In this document: piece by piece, positions 50,801 to 60,978 of the stretch
Position numbering within the stretch: position 1 is the stretch's first letter
How the letters are laid out: every line of letters begins with the position of its first letter
NCBI GenBank assembly: GCA_963989385.1
Contig: OZ022502.1
Location: 12,139,001 to 12,203,000 of the forward strand
Direction of reading: 5' to 3'
Length of the DNA: 64,000 bases
Source of the DNA: Ctena decussata
Lineage: Eukaryota; Mollusca; Bivalvia; Lucinida; Lucinidae
Translations under genes and position numbers: made by a program
The notes under the pieces: generated by a model
Told to the model about the DNA's origin: nothing
What the model saw: the letters and a program-made list of their open reading frames with translations, nothing else
Databases searched by the model: none

Positions 50801-53800
50801 GAATATCTTAACCTGTGAAACTGTCATTGACTGCATAAAGATTATGGACAATGCCTTAACTTAATTTGTCCATCTTCAAACCAAATTTTGAAATAAGATC
50901 ACTCAACATAGTTATTCAAAAACACACATCCTCTTACCATGACATGAAACTGCTAAAATCTTAAAAGCTAAACTACCTTGATCCAAAATCTAACATGTAA
51001 GTCTGACTACTTTCAAGAGCACTTCCATCAGTAGGAATAGGAGCTTTCTTCATGAGCATCTGTGTGACATGGAGCAATGCAAGGTCACATGACTTTGTAT
51101 CCATAGAGACAGCAGTCTGACAATAGGGCAGCAATGCTGGTAGAACATCCTGAAAAGAAAAAGAATTTAGTTCACACAAAATGGAGAAATGGTAGCCCAT
51201 CAATAGTGTCCGTAGTTGTTCACCAGTAAACATTACATGTACTGATTCTGATTGTTCATGTATAATATGGAACCAGAAATGTTTTTTGACAAAAACAGAT
51301 GTCCTCCTACCTGCGCTTTCCCAGCCATATCATTTTCCCTAAATGCTGCCAAGTTAAGACCTACTGTGACCTTGAAATAGGATCAAGGTCACCAAAAATT
51401 AATCAGTTTGTATCCACCTCCTGATTATACACTTGTCTATGTTTGGTCATAATCCATCCATCTCTTCAGGAGATATGGTGCAGACAAGCTGTTTTTCAAC
51501 ATTCTTTGACCTTCTGTGACCTTGAAAATGAGGTAACGGTCATCAAAATTTAATCACTTCTTTTCCACCTCCCAGTGATGTATCTGTGACAGTTTGGTTT
51601 AAATCCATCCATCCATTCAGAAGATATGGTGCAGACAAGCCATTTTTCAACATTCTTTGACCACCTGTGACCTTGAAAATAGAGTCAAGGTCGCCAAATA
51701 TAATCTGTTTTTTTTGCATTCTTCAATTATACATCTGTGCATGTTTGGTTCAAATCCATCCATCTACTCAGGAGATATGGTGCAGACAACGTGTTTTTCA
51801 ACACTCTTTGATCTCCTGTGACCTAGAAAATGGAGTCAAGGTCATCAGAATCTAATCATTTCCTTGCCATCTCCCACTGATATACCTGTGCAAAATTGGT
51901 AAAAACCCATCCATTCCTTCAGGAGATATGGTGCAGACAAGCCATGTTTCATCATTCTTTGACCTCCTGTGACCTTGAAAATAAGGTAAAGGTCACCAAA
52001 AACTAATCAGTTCTTTTCCCCCCACCCAGTGATGTATCTGTGCAAGTTTGGTCAAATCCATCCATCTCTTCAAGAGACAGAGTGCAGACAAGAAGCTACG
52101 CAGATGCGGATGCTGATGCCGACTCCAACGCCGATGGGATCCACACCAAAAACAATATGTCTCCCCCTCCTCCCTACATGGTGGGGAGACATAAATCTGC
52201 TAAATTGGAATTTCTGGAGCATTTATACAACCAATAATTGAAGATTCAAAATATACAGAGTTCTCCTTTTTTTAACTCTTTTTTCTGTCTGTATTCATGT
52301 TGTCATATTGGTTCAAATTTATGCTTATGTTATTTTGAGGAATGTTCATGCGGAGCATTGCTCAAATGGCATTAAATCTCTTGCATGGTTATGGCAACCA
52401 TTAACAATTAAAGGAATCAAATGGTTTCAAATGCATTTATTTCTTCGAAAAATAAGTATCCCACACATCAATTCGCAAGATTAAGCCTTCTCTAAAACTT
52501 CCCTTTTCGGATATACAGACTAACCTTTTCAAAGATAGGTAGCTGATAGAGGCTGCTGGTAAAACTGAAGATTGATACTAAAGGGTACTCTGTCTTGTAT
52601 ACCTGAAACATTTACACCATCAATTAGCATAGGTCTGATGTTTGTTGGTTGGTTGATTTGATGCTTAACGTCCACGGTAAACAACTAAGGTCATGTCGGG
52701 ACAGTCAGTTAACCTAACCACACTATTCCTGGGTAGGCTTAGACCTCCTAAGCGGTTAACCAGTACTAAGTGCTCATACTTTCGCCAGTAACTGACAACT
52801 GCCCTTCTTGAATCAGCGGAAGGAGAAACGAAAGTATGTGGCCAGACCGGGATTCGAACCCAGGACCTCTGACTTACGAGTCAGGTGCCCTACCGATTGT
52901 GCTACCCGGCCCGGCACGTAAGATATGTCATAACATTCTAACAAAAATGTCAAATAACATAATTTTTAACTGCACAAATTCACGCATAAATACACAGCAA
53001 AACATTTAGAGCATAAGAACCTTTTCATATCTTTTTCTTAATTTGTATTGTGCTACTATTTAACATCCATGGTAAACAGCTCTGGTCATGTCGAGACAGT
53101 CAGTTTACCTAACCACACTATTCCTGCACAGGCTGACACTTCCTAAGCGGTTAACCAGTACAAAAAATGCACTTACTTTCAGAGTAACTGACAACTGTGC
53201 CCTTCTTACATCTCCGGAAGGAGAAATAAAAGTAAGTGGCCAGACCACGTATCAAATCCAGGACCTCTGGCTTATAAGTCAGATGCCCTACCAACTGCGC
53301 TATGCGGCCAGGCTTTTCATAACTTAAAGTGAATTAAAGATCTACAATGCCCTGAGATCTGGATAAAAAGATTTTGGTTATAATTAAAGATAAGTAGTGA
53401 TGTCTATATAAACAAGTTGTGACCCCTAATTAGAACTGCCTTGGCAAAGCAGTTCTAATGAGGGGTCACAACGTGTTTTTATGGAGAAAATAAGTACAAT
53501 AATTCTGCAGAAAGTGGTGTCTTGCCTGTCTGCTCATTGTTAATAAACACAACTAAACCAGAAAAGTCTGAAAACTTACTTTATACCCCTGAAACCAACA
53601 CTGCTCCCGCCAAAAAAGTAATACCTATGTCTCACTTCTGCTAGTGCAGGTGAGACAAAAATTTTCTCACAATTATCATCAAATACTCCAACTTACCATA
53701 GGTACTGATGCCAAAAACATTTAACATCACTTGGGATTATCTCAAATGCTCTACTACAAAACCATAAGAATTATGATAAAATAGCAACAGATACCTGTGG

Positions 53801-55485
53801 TAGGAGTCTACTTGTAGTTTCCACTGTCATGTGAGAGTAACTTGTGAGCACAAGGGCAGAAGTCAACTCCAGCAATTCCTGTCCAGTTGAGGCTGGTAGC
53901 CTGGGACCTCTCAAAAGTTCTAGTAACAACTGAAAACAAGAATTCAACTGATTGCTATGTCTCACCTGTCCTCACACTACCACAGAAACTGAGATAAACT
54001 ACAAAACTATATAATAGTTTATGAACTGACTAGCAGAAAGTGAGATAAAGATATAGAGGATCTTACACTCATGGTCATTTCATATGAAATTTATGAAACG
54101 AGCCTTTGGCGAGTTTCATAAATTTCATATAAAATGACCTTGAGTGTAAGATTCTGTTCATCATATGACCCTTTAAAATAGGATTTTATGCCTTCAAACT
54201 CACCACTATTTCAATAAGAAAACGCATTGTTGACATGGATGTTGTCAATGACCTTACTTGTACATGCAAAAGTGTTATTACATGTGTGGTCATACGATTT
54301 TTATGACACAAGGTTATCCACTGAATAACAGGGACGTCATATGACAAACTAGTTTTTTAATGGCTATTAAAAAGTAGTATAGTATCTAGGGGTGTAACAA
54401 TACATCAATATATCGATGCATCGTGATAGTGGTTGCCTTGATAGTGTTATCGTGATAGTATTTCCAACTATCGATAACTATCCCCAATAGTGCTTTCAAC
54501 TATCGATAGTTTTGATAGTTTTTGTTCATGTAGATTTTCACCTTGTGGACTAGTTTATGACACTTGTCTTTTCAAACAAATGTCATTTAGGAACCTGAAA
54601 GGTGTCTGCTTTGCATCAGAAACTTTTGTTAAGATGGTGGTAAAGCTTACACTCATAGTGGACAGCACTGGTATGTAATTTAGAGATGAGGGACTTACCA
54701 AAATCATCTGAATTCACAAGAAATTGCAATGATAGTATCGTGATGCATCGTGATGCAAGACCCTGGATAGTAATAGTATCGTGACAGGGGTTTCTTCGAT
54801 AGTGATAGTATTGTGATAGTCAGAATTTGGGACGATAGTCAGCCCTAATAGTATCTTTGTCTCACTTTCTGCTAGTCACATATGAGACAGTAATAATCCA
54901 ATATATAATTACTAATGTTGATACATGGAAAGATACTTGGACAGAATCACTAGACCAAGCTAGAAGTAGTAAAGATGTTGATCAGATTGACATTCTCAAG
55001 CTATCAATCTTTCTTATCTGATGAAACTGCATTGATGTGCAGGCTGATCTGAGTCTCTGCTCCTCCAACATTTCATAAGACCATGTCAGAGTGTCACCAC
55101 CTACCACCACTTACCACCTACTGCTTCCTTTCCAAAAATTTACATTTTATATATTTCTCTTCTTAAAACCATGCTCTGTCAGTTATGAAATGGACATGAT
55201 TTCAGATACCTGTGTTCAAAAAGAGGTCCAACAAAAAGATAAACTGTAAAAAGCATTTCTGACAATCAATCAACACAGCTCAGATTTGAGCACCAAGAAG
55301 ATAATAATACAACAGAATAATCCTACCTTTGCCACAGAATCTGGTTTACCCAGCACTGCACCATTTCTATACCTGACCCATCCAGTTGTCAGTCTAACCA
55401 GTCTATCCAGATGCTCAGCTGTTGTCTGCTTCGACTTCTTCTTGGTTTCTTTCACCCAGCCACTATACACTGCTTTCAGCTGTGC
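44888..55485 (-). CDS. UTP20: UTP20 (small-subunit processome component 20), partial, eight internal exons
   Basis: Minus-strand exons: 55327..55485, 53795..53929, 52525..52602, 50977..51149, 50283..50399, 49409..49503, 47760..47868, 44888..45038. Each has an AG acceptor and GT donor, and all phases join, giving 339 codons without a stop. Recognisable stretches include AEHLDRLVRLTTGWVRYRNG, EYPLVSIFSFTSSLYQLPIF, KVWAGLVCLPHVRPLP and LETFSEIFTTLQYNLSSPHS. They follow the order of the N-terminal HEAT-repeat region of UTP20/DRIM, roughly residues 300-650 of a ~2,700-residue family. UTP20 is a nucleolar scaffold of the U3/90S pre-ribosome needed for 18S rRNA maturation. Both ends of the gene are missing: earlier exons should lie right of 64000, and no later exon was found to the left. 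Assigned from remembered family similarity; exon coordinates come from splice signals. Confidence 0.82.
45297..46330 (-). mobile_element. ~155-bp tandem array with ATCCCCCGA hairpin end
   Basis: Read on the minus strand: about six units of ~155 bp (each with GTAGAACAGGTCATGACGAT and CTTGAATACCCTTTGGAATA on the plus strand), then a GGAC/GACA-rich run (~45339..45372), then a hairpin at 45298..45326 built on ATCCCCCGAACC/GGTCGGGGGAT, then AAAAA. The order core, GGAC run, hairpin, A-run is the same as in the AGCTCACC elements, although core and hairpin differ. It lies between UTP20 exons. Confidence 0.82.
46448..46486. repeat. Homopolymer cluster (C-runs, then A and T runs)
   Basis: CCCC-rich sequence followed by A6 and a long T-run. 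Low complexity and prone to sequencing error; no gene function inferred. Confidence 0.8.
46977..47185. mobile_element. ~205-bp inverted-repeat element with ATTT target duplication
   Basis: Ends GAGCCGCAACACGACAAAAC and, on the other strand at the right, GAGCTGCAACACGACAAAAC, extending ~35 bp as inverted repeats. ATTT flanks both sides. The interior carries more inverted sequence around CAGTCTGATCAGA. Non-coding, in a UTP20 intron. Confidence 0.8.
48035..48101. mobile_element. 67-bp hairpin element (GCAAACAGTGAAAATCC arms)
   Basis: Arms of 26 bases with one mismatch close on AGCTCATTATGAGC, itself a dyad. A related arm (GCAAACAGTTTGGATCC) appears at 49618..49710, so this is a family. Confidence 0.75.
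48102..49168. other. UTP20 intron sequence, nothing recognised
   Basis: Non-coding AT-rich sequence without supported exons; the open frames here lack splice context. Confidence 0.4.
49169..49305. mobile_element. Imperfect palindromic element (AAAGTATCTTTCATGG ends)
   Basis: Outer arms AAAAAGTATCTTTCATGG and CCATGAAAGATACTTTT, and inner arms around CACTGTTCGGCATCAC and GTGATGCCAAACAGTG. It folds into an interrupted hairpin. Located in a UTP20 intron. Confidence 0.65.
49618..49710. mobile_element. Hairpin element (GCAAACAGTTTGGATC arms)
   Basis: Outer arms GCAAACAGTTTGGATC and its complement; an inner second dyad GGCCCCA/TGGGGCC is present in two orientations. Related by its outer arm to 48035..48101. 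Confidence 0.7.
51330..52194 (+). mobile_element. ~150-bp tandem array with ATGTCTCCCC hairpin end
   Basis: About five units with GATATGGTGCAGACAA, CTGTGACCTTGAAAAT and CAAATCCATCCATC, then a short GATGCC-type simple repeat (~52105..52137), then a hairpin at 52157..52192 (ATGTCTCCCC / GGGGAGACAT) and AAA. This is a fourth hairpin type with the same order of parts. Located between UTP20 exons. Confidence 0.82.
52641..52915 (-). mobile_element. tRNA-derived SINE, copy a
   Basis: On the minus strand the tRNA-like head (~52845..52915) has an A-box-like GGGTAGCACAATCGGTAGG and a perfect B box GGTTCGAATCC. The arm CTGAC/GTCAG encloses a loop that is one base too short, so it is not a working tRNA. 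The body has CCTAAGCGGTTAACCAGTAC on the plus strand, and the tail is GTTGGTTGGTTG-like. It lies in the UTP20 intron, same strand as the gene. It could belong to a molluscan V-SINE-type family, but this was not checked. Confidence 0.8.
53046..53313 (-). mobile_element. tRNA-derived SINE, copy b (diverged)
   Basis: Aligned along its length with 52641..52915: shared GGTCATGTCGRGACAGTCAG, AACCACACTATTCCTG, CCTAAGCGGTTAACCAGTAC and a head with a damaged B box (GGATTTGATACGTGG). It is older than copy a by divergence. Confidence 0.8.
53416..53472. other. Hairpin with 24-bp arms (GTTGTGACCCCT)
   Basis: GTTGTGACCCCTAATTAGAA and its complement (one mismatch) around CTTGGCAAA. Probably a small foldback transposon; no TSD identified. 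Confidence 0.7.
54054..54355. mobile_element. TATAGAGGATCTTAC-type insertion in UTP20 intron
   Basis: Starts GATATAGAGGATCTTACACT, with a ~45-bp inverted arm pair to 54153 (ATTTCATATGAAATTTATGA and complement), and ends near GACGTCATATGACAAAC. Same family as 11795..12150. Confidence 0.65.
54387..54847. mobile_element. 461-bp hAT-like non-autonomous element
   Basis: Ends TAGGGGTG and CAGCCCTA (one mismatch as inverted repeats) are flanked by an exact 8-bp duplication, ATAGTATC, at 54379..54386 and 54848..54855. An 8-bp TSD and short ends fit the hAT superfamily. The interior is rich in ATCGATAGT/ATCGTGAT words. No transposase. In a UTP20 intron. Confidence 0.85.
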
Positions 55486-55489
55486 CTGG

Positions 55490-56141
55490 AAGAAATAAAT
55501 CTCTAATAACTTGGCATTTATCAAGACATGTTACATAGAAATATGCAATTGACAGCATTCAGCTGAAAGATTAAAGCAGTATTCCTGCCCAAAATTTCAT
55601 ATTTTTTCAAAATCTTTATATAGAGTTTTTAATGCAAGTAAATCCACTATAACTCTGATTTCCATTCACCTCAGGACTCATTTACAAGCAGGAATGATAT
55701 TTTTGGCTTTATTGTTAGCCTGTTTTACTTTTTGTGACCCGATAAAAATCAAAACACACCAGAGCATGTATAGTCTATATGTTACTCAACACGCTTTACA
55801 CACTAAATGAGCAGGTAAAAGTGTTTTAGCTTTCTAAAAGGCAAAAAGATAAAGTTAACAGTCATTTTAAATAATTGATGGAATGTGTCATTTTGAGCAG
55901 GATTATTGCTTTAAATAAATACTACCATAAAACCATGTAAATACATGAACATCACATCTGATGTCACAAAGCAAATTACAAAATGTACGTATTTCATTAA
56001 TTTCACAGTCATACACATATTCAAGGAGCATTATTTGTAAGTCTGCATCAGACAGAAAATTAGCTCACCTGAACAAATGATAAAAGTACACAACCAAGAC
56101 CCATAGCAAACTGTTCATGAACCCCTATTACTTTACCTTTA
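55490..56141. other. UTP20 intron sequence, nothing recognised
   Basis: No exon, repeat or RNA gene is supported. Confidence 0.45.
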
Positions 56142-56855
56142 CAGGGCTCCAAATTTTTTTGAACGTACTTGTCCTGCAGGGCAAGTGCTTTCAAATTTTT
56201 AATCGTCCTTTCAAAAAATCTACTCGTCTTACTTGACTAGAGTGGAATACTGTCTGATATCACACATTTTTCCCTCATACGTATTCTACTTTCACTTTCA
56301 TTTTGACTCGGTTATTTCCGGTACTTTCCGTAGGTAATATGGTTTCGTCCCAATTCAGGATCGTACTGAGCGGTTTTGCAAAAGAGGTTTCATTTATAAA
56401 GATTTCTGCACCAAAGTAGATTTTTTTCTGCTTTATTCAATAGAGGACATGAAAATAATGTCCTATACAACAATTTGAGTTGGATTATGCATTTGTAATC
56501 ATGCAGTTATAGAGCGCAAACAACTTAGGTGAAACTGTGTTGGTGCGAATCCTCATTGGGTCCATGTTCAATATGCGCAGGTGCACTGTTTATTTACAGT
56601 TTGCCATTTTCGTTTTCATTTTTTAGACAACACGATGCGGAAATCTATGGGATTTCATGCTTTTTGCATTACAGTCAATATTTGTTTGCTGTAATTTGAT
56701 CGATTTGTAAAGTGCTTTTCCTGAACGGCATGATTAGACAATTTTCATGAAGAAAACCTACTCGTCCGGCAGGGCAAGTCAGTGACAATTTCCACTCGTC
56801 CTTACTGACCATCTACTCATAAATACAAGCGGACGAGTGTAAATTTCGAGCCCTG
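56142..56855. mobile_element. ~714-bp inverted-repeat element (CAGGGCTC ends)
   Basis: Left end CAGGGCTCCAAATTT; right end on the other strand CAGGGCTCGAAATTT. Both then carry ACTTGTCC- or ACTCGTCC-type words and GGGCAAGT. CAGGGCTC-type ends are typical of hAT-like elements, but I could not identify the 8-bp TSD. No transposase frame. Confidence 0.7.
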
Positions 56856-57987
56856 CTTTATACTTTCAACAAGAGTCAGGTACCTAGGTAATGCAAAAGC
56901 CGCAACCAAGCAGCAAAGGTCTGCCAGCTAGTCTTGCCCTTGTTGTTCTTACTGGCTAACTTGTAAACTTTACCAGCCAATGCCACATGTCTCCCATAAG
57001 ACACACAATTTTTGCCCTTCCAAAACAATAAAAAACAAGAGGGCCATGAGGCCCTGAATCGCTCACCTGAACAACTGGCAAAGTGACTTTTCTTATGTCT
57101 GAAATTGTCAAAATATGAGTCTTGGGTCAAAAGTCAAAGAATGACCATGACCTCTTGTACCCATAAATCTTCATGTACTCTTTAAGACAACCATATATAC
57201 CATTTTAGGCCAAAATATTCAAAACTTTCGATGAATCTTATGTTCTAGCATTTTCCCATATTTGACCATGCCGCAAAAAAGATCAAGGTTATCATTTGAA
57301 CAGTCTTGGTAGTACTCTAGTACTCCACGCAACTTACCAACTTTCAAGGTCATAGGTGTATTGGTTCTGGAAAAGAAAAATATTAAAGGTTTATACCATA
57401 AATGGGTATGGCGGCCATGTTGATCATGTGATCCAGACCATTTGAAGAAATTTTCATTCCCTCAACCTCTGAATGGTCTATATGATATTTGGTTACAATT
57501 GGCTCAGTAGCTTTTAAGAAGAAGTTTGGAATTTTCAAAATATAAGAATTCAGGGTCAAAGGTCAAAGAACGACCTTGACCTCTTGTATTCATGACTCTT
57601 CATGTACTCATTAAGATGACTGTATTTATCAATTTTTAGGCCTTAATGTTCAAAACTTTCCATGAAATCTTGTTCTAGCATTTTCCCATATTTGACCTTG
57701 CCGTAAAAAATGGTCAAGGTCAACCCAAGGTCATCATTTAAAAAAAACTTGATAGTACTCGAGTACCCAATGCTACATACCAAGTTTCAAGGCAATCAGT
57801 CAATCTGTTCTTGAGAAGAAGTTTTTTTAAAGTTTTTACCATATATGGGCACGGCAGCCATGTTGGTCATGTGACTTGGACCATTTGAACAAATTTTCAT
57901 TCCCTCAACCCCTGGAGGCTCTAGATGAAATTTGGTTACAACTGGCCAAGTGGTTTTTGAGGAGGTCATTTGAAATTTTCAAAATAA

Positions 57988-59098
57988 GTCAAGTCAAGTC
58001 AAGTCAAGTCAATTTTATTTGGCTAAATCCTTACAAAATTAGGATTGTTACCAAGACAAACACAAACATGTAAAATAACTAACTACAATAACTAACTACG
58101 GCATTAAAAAGGAGCAAGTTAACAAATATACACAGTATACGATCTGCTGTACAATTATCAGAAGCCAACAATGCCTTTTCTAACTCAACACCATAATTTT
58201 TCATTTTATTAGTCTAAGAAATCTACTATCATTTAAAGTATTGTAAGTTCTTATATGATCACAGTCACTCAAAGTGTTATAACCTGGCTCTTCACAATTA
58301 TAATACTAGACTGTAAATAAAAAGGTGAAAAGGCACTGTTCCTTCTGACAATAATACATGACACAATCAAATAACTTTGTAATGGTCACCGCTGAGGAAG
58401 CTTTACTGGACTCATCTCACAAAATTTAATACATTTTCATATTTCAAGCTAATAATTATCTGTTATGCAACGATTGCCTCAACAAGTACATCTTATGAAC
58501 CCCACTAATACATATCTTAGTCAAATCAGAATCATTACTTCCTAAAATAAATTTGAACTTATCAGACGCATCCATTGAACTAAAAGACGGAAAGCAATTT
58601 TCAATTTCAGTGAACATGATCTTTCTCTCTCCATTAAGTTGGGCACAGTTTAAAATAAAATGCATTTCATCTTCAACTCCATTGTTACACAATCGACATA
58701 TTCTGCTTTCAAGAGGAACTTTTTGAAAACGACCTTCTTCAATATACAACTTACTATTACTAATTCTAATTTTAGCAAAGATGCTAATAGCTTTCTTATC
58801 AATATCTGTTAGATGGTATTTTTCCATTTCAATATCAGTCTTAAGAGTTCTGTAAGTTCTCAATTTGTTGCCGTTTGAGGTTCTATCATCATTGAATAAA
58901 CCTTTTTTCCAAAAAGCTTTATATCTATTAGAAAGGACTTTACAAATGGCCTTCGTTAGTTTGGCGTTACTAAAAGTTGACTGATGTTCCCAAATATGAC
59001 CAAAACCAATGTGGTATAAAAAAGATTTAATGTTACCACCGTAACCTCTTTTCATATTGATACTGTCAAGATATGCCTTTTTTGCTATATTGTTTTCA
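57988..59098 (-). mobile_element. 5'-truncated non-LTR retrotransposon (LINE)
   Basis: On the minus strand it carries the C-terminal end of an ORF2-type protein, then a 3' UTR, ending in AATAAAATTGAC and a TTGAC microsatellite tail (57988..58012). It is truncated ahead of any reverse-transcriptase motif. The interrupted host repeat marks both edges. A tail of short repeats instead of poly-A fits CR1/L2-like lineages; clade not proven. Confidence 0.82.
58456..59097 (-). pseudogene. LINE ORF2 C-terminal fragment
   Basis: An open frame of ~213 codons with the zinc-knuckle-like motif CRLCNNGVEDEMHFILNC (C-x2-C-x8-H-x4-C) characteristic of LINE ORF2 C termini, preceded by KLYIEEGRFQKVPLESRI. Reverse transcriptase and endonuclease domains are absent, so it cannot mobilise itself. 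The first residues of the open frame come from the host repeat. The intact frame suggests a fairly recent insertion. Confidence 0.8.
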
Positions 59099-60200
59099 GA
59101 GTTCTGGGTCAAAAGTCAAAGAATGACCTTGACCTCTTGTACCCACAAATCTTCAGGTACTCATTAAGATGACTGCATATACCAAATTTTAGGCCTTAAT
59201 CTTCAAAAATTTCAATGAAATCTTATGTTGTAGCATTTTCTAATATTTGACCTTGCCATAAAAAAGGTCAAGGTCAACCCAGGGTCATAATTTGAACCAT
59301 GTTGATAGTACTCCAGTACCCGATGCTACATACCAAGTTTCAAGGCCATCAATCAATTGGTTCTGGAGAAGAAGATTTTTAAAGGTTTTCACCATATATG
59401 GGCGTGGCGGCCATGTTGGTTATGTGACCTGGATGGTATGAATAAATTTTCATTCCATCAACCCCTGTAGGCTCTATATGGAATTTGGTTTCAATTGGCC
59501 CAGTGACTTTTGAGGAGATTGTTTGAAATTGTCAAAATATCAGAGTTCTTGGTCAAAGGTCAAAGAATGACCTTGACCTCTTTTACTCATAAATCTTCAT
59601 GTACTCATTAAGATGACTGTAGATACCAATTTTTAGCCCAAAATCTTCAACAATTTCCAAGATATCATGTTCTAGCATTCTGCCATATACTACCACAAGG
59701 AAGCAAATTTGACCTTATGGTAAAAAAGGTCAAGGTCAACCCAAGGTCATAATTTGAACAATCTTGGTAGTACTCGCGTACCAAATGCTACATACCAAGT
59801 TTCAAGGCCATCAGCCTATTGGTTCTGGAGAAGAAGATTTTTTCAGGTTTTTATCATATATGGGCATGGCGGCCATGTTGGTCATGTGACCAGGACCGTT
59901 TGAACAACTTTTCGTTCCTAAGGCCCCAGTAGGCTACATATGAAATTTGGTTACAATTGGCCTAGCGGTTTCAGAGGAGAAGTCATTTGAAAGTGTGGAC
60001 GGACGACGACGGACGACGACGGAGCCTGCCTATACTATAAGCTCCCCCGGAGCCTCTGGCTCAGGTGAGCTAAAAATCTAGATCCATCTCATATGATAAA
60101 AAATCCCAAAATCCTTCTTATAAGACAGGTGAAGACTTTTGAGGTTGTTTTTTAAAGGAAAACCCCATCTTGTAGTAGAATTTCATACAAATGACAGATA

Positions 60201-60960
60201 CGAGGGGAGTTCAATAAGTTTGTAGAACTCGGGGTTTAACTCACAGATTGGAAGATGGTTTCAACATTATTTTTCAATATAATCCCCCTTTACTTCAATG
60301 CATTTGGCCCACTTTTCTGTTAAGCAGTCTATGACTTTGAAATAAAAGTCGTCTGTTTGGTCCTCAAACCAAGCCTCTGTAGCAGCCTTGAGCTCATCAT
60401 CGTCCCAAAATCTCGTTCCACACACGTGGGACTTCAACTTTCGAAACAGATAATAATCACTTGGGGCCAGGTCTGGACTGTACGGCGGGTGATCTAACTG
60501 CATGAACTTGCACTCACAAATAGCCGCTCGTGCAACTCTGGACTCCATCCTTTGCTGACGATCTTGCATGTTCAGGTTTCTGGGTACCCACCTGGCAGAT
60601 ACTTTTGACATGCCTAAATTTTCATGGATTATAGTGTAAACACTTCCATTAGAAATACCACATTCTGAAGCAAGTTCGGCAACTTTTATTCAGTGATCGC
60701 TTAGCACAAGTCTCTCAACAAGGTGGATCATCTCCTGGCTGATGACATCAGCAGGGCGACCTGGCCTTGGGTCATCTTCTAAGGAGTCTCGCCCACGTTT
60801 AAATTCTGCTGACCACTTTGCCACTGTGGAATACTTTAGGCTACTATCACCATACACATCAGCCATGTGCCGATGGATTTCTTTGGTGTTTGCACCCTCC
60901 TTAGTGAGGAACTTTATGACTGCTCTGAACTCAATATTCTGACTTTCCATTTTTGCCTAT
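60201..60960 (-). mobile_element. Mariner element, internally deleted, one terminus lost
   Basis: The low-coordinate end has a mariner-like terminus (TACGAGGGGAGTTCAATAAG, starting with the TA target). The opposite terminus is missing: past the transposase start the sequence runs into AACAAGAGGACC, the left end of another repeat at 60979. Insertion of that repeat, or deletion, removed the terminal repeat. Confidence 0.8.
60267..60950 (-). pseudogene. Mariner transposase, broken
   Basis: The N-terminal part (MESQNIEFRAVIKFLTKEG) contains the DNA-binding helix-turn-helix region, with DPRPGRPADV. It stops at a TGA (60690..60692) after LVLSDH; 26 codons later the same frame continues as MSKVSARWVPRNL. 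A second lesion is an internal deletion. RQQRMESRVARAAICECKF joins text that in mariners flanks the catalytic core, so the first two catalytic aspartates (including the DETW-type motif) are gone. The last catalytic motif, SPDLAPSDYYLF, remains. Inactive as a transposase; it may still bind DNA if expressed. Confidence 0.88.
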
Positions 60961-60978
60961 GGGTATAGGTTTTCAAAC

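Larger units (their letters stand above)
57034..60071 (+). mobile_element. AACAAGAGGGCC element with ~435-bp core, split by a LINE
   Basis: Same left end, core and right end as 495..2681. The right end is a GGACGAC run then a hairpin (60040..60071) and A-run. Core landmarks TGACCTTGACCTCTTG occur at ~57573, ~59125 and ~59569, with a variant near 57144. At ~57988 one unit breaks in the middle of TCAAAATA...GAGTTCTGGGTC and resumes at ~59098 after a LINE fragment. Confidence 0.85.

Noticed and set aside
52845..52915. Functional tRNA gene with anticodon CGT
   Set aside because: The anticodon arm plus loop is one base short, and the sequence continues into a SINE body that recurs at 53046..53313.
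56876..57016. Exon-like minus-strand stretch with GKTSWQTFAAWLRLLHYL, tempting as another UTP20 exon
   Set aside because: Its donor context is poor, its end phase does not fit the exon at 55327..55485, and I cannot align it to the UTP20 family. It may be a real exon of something else, so it stays open.
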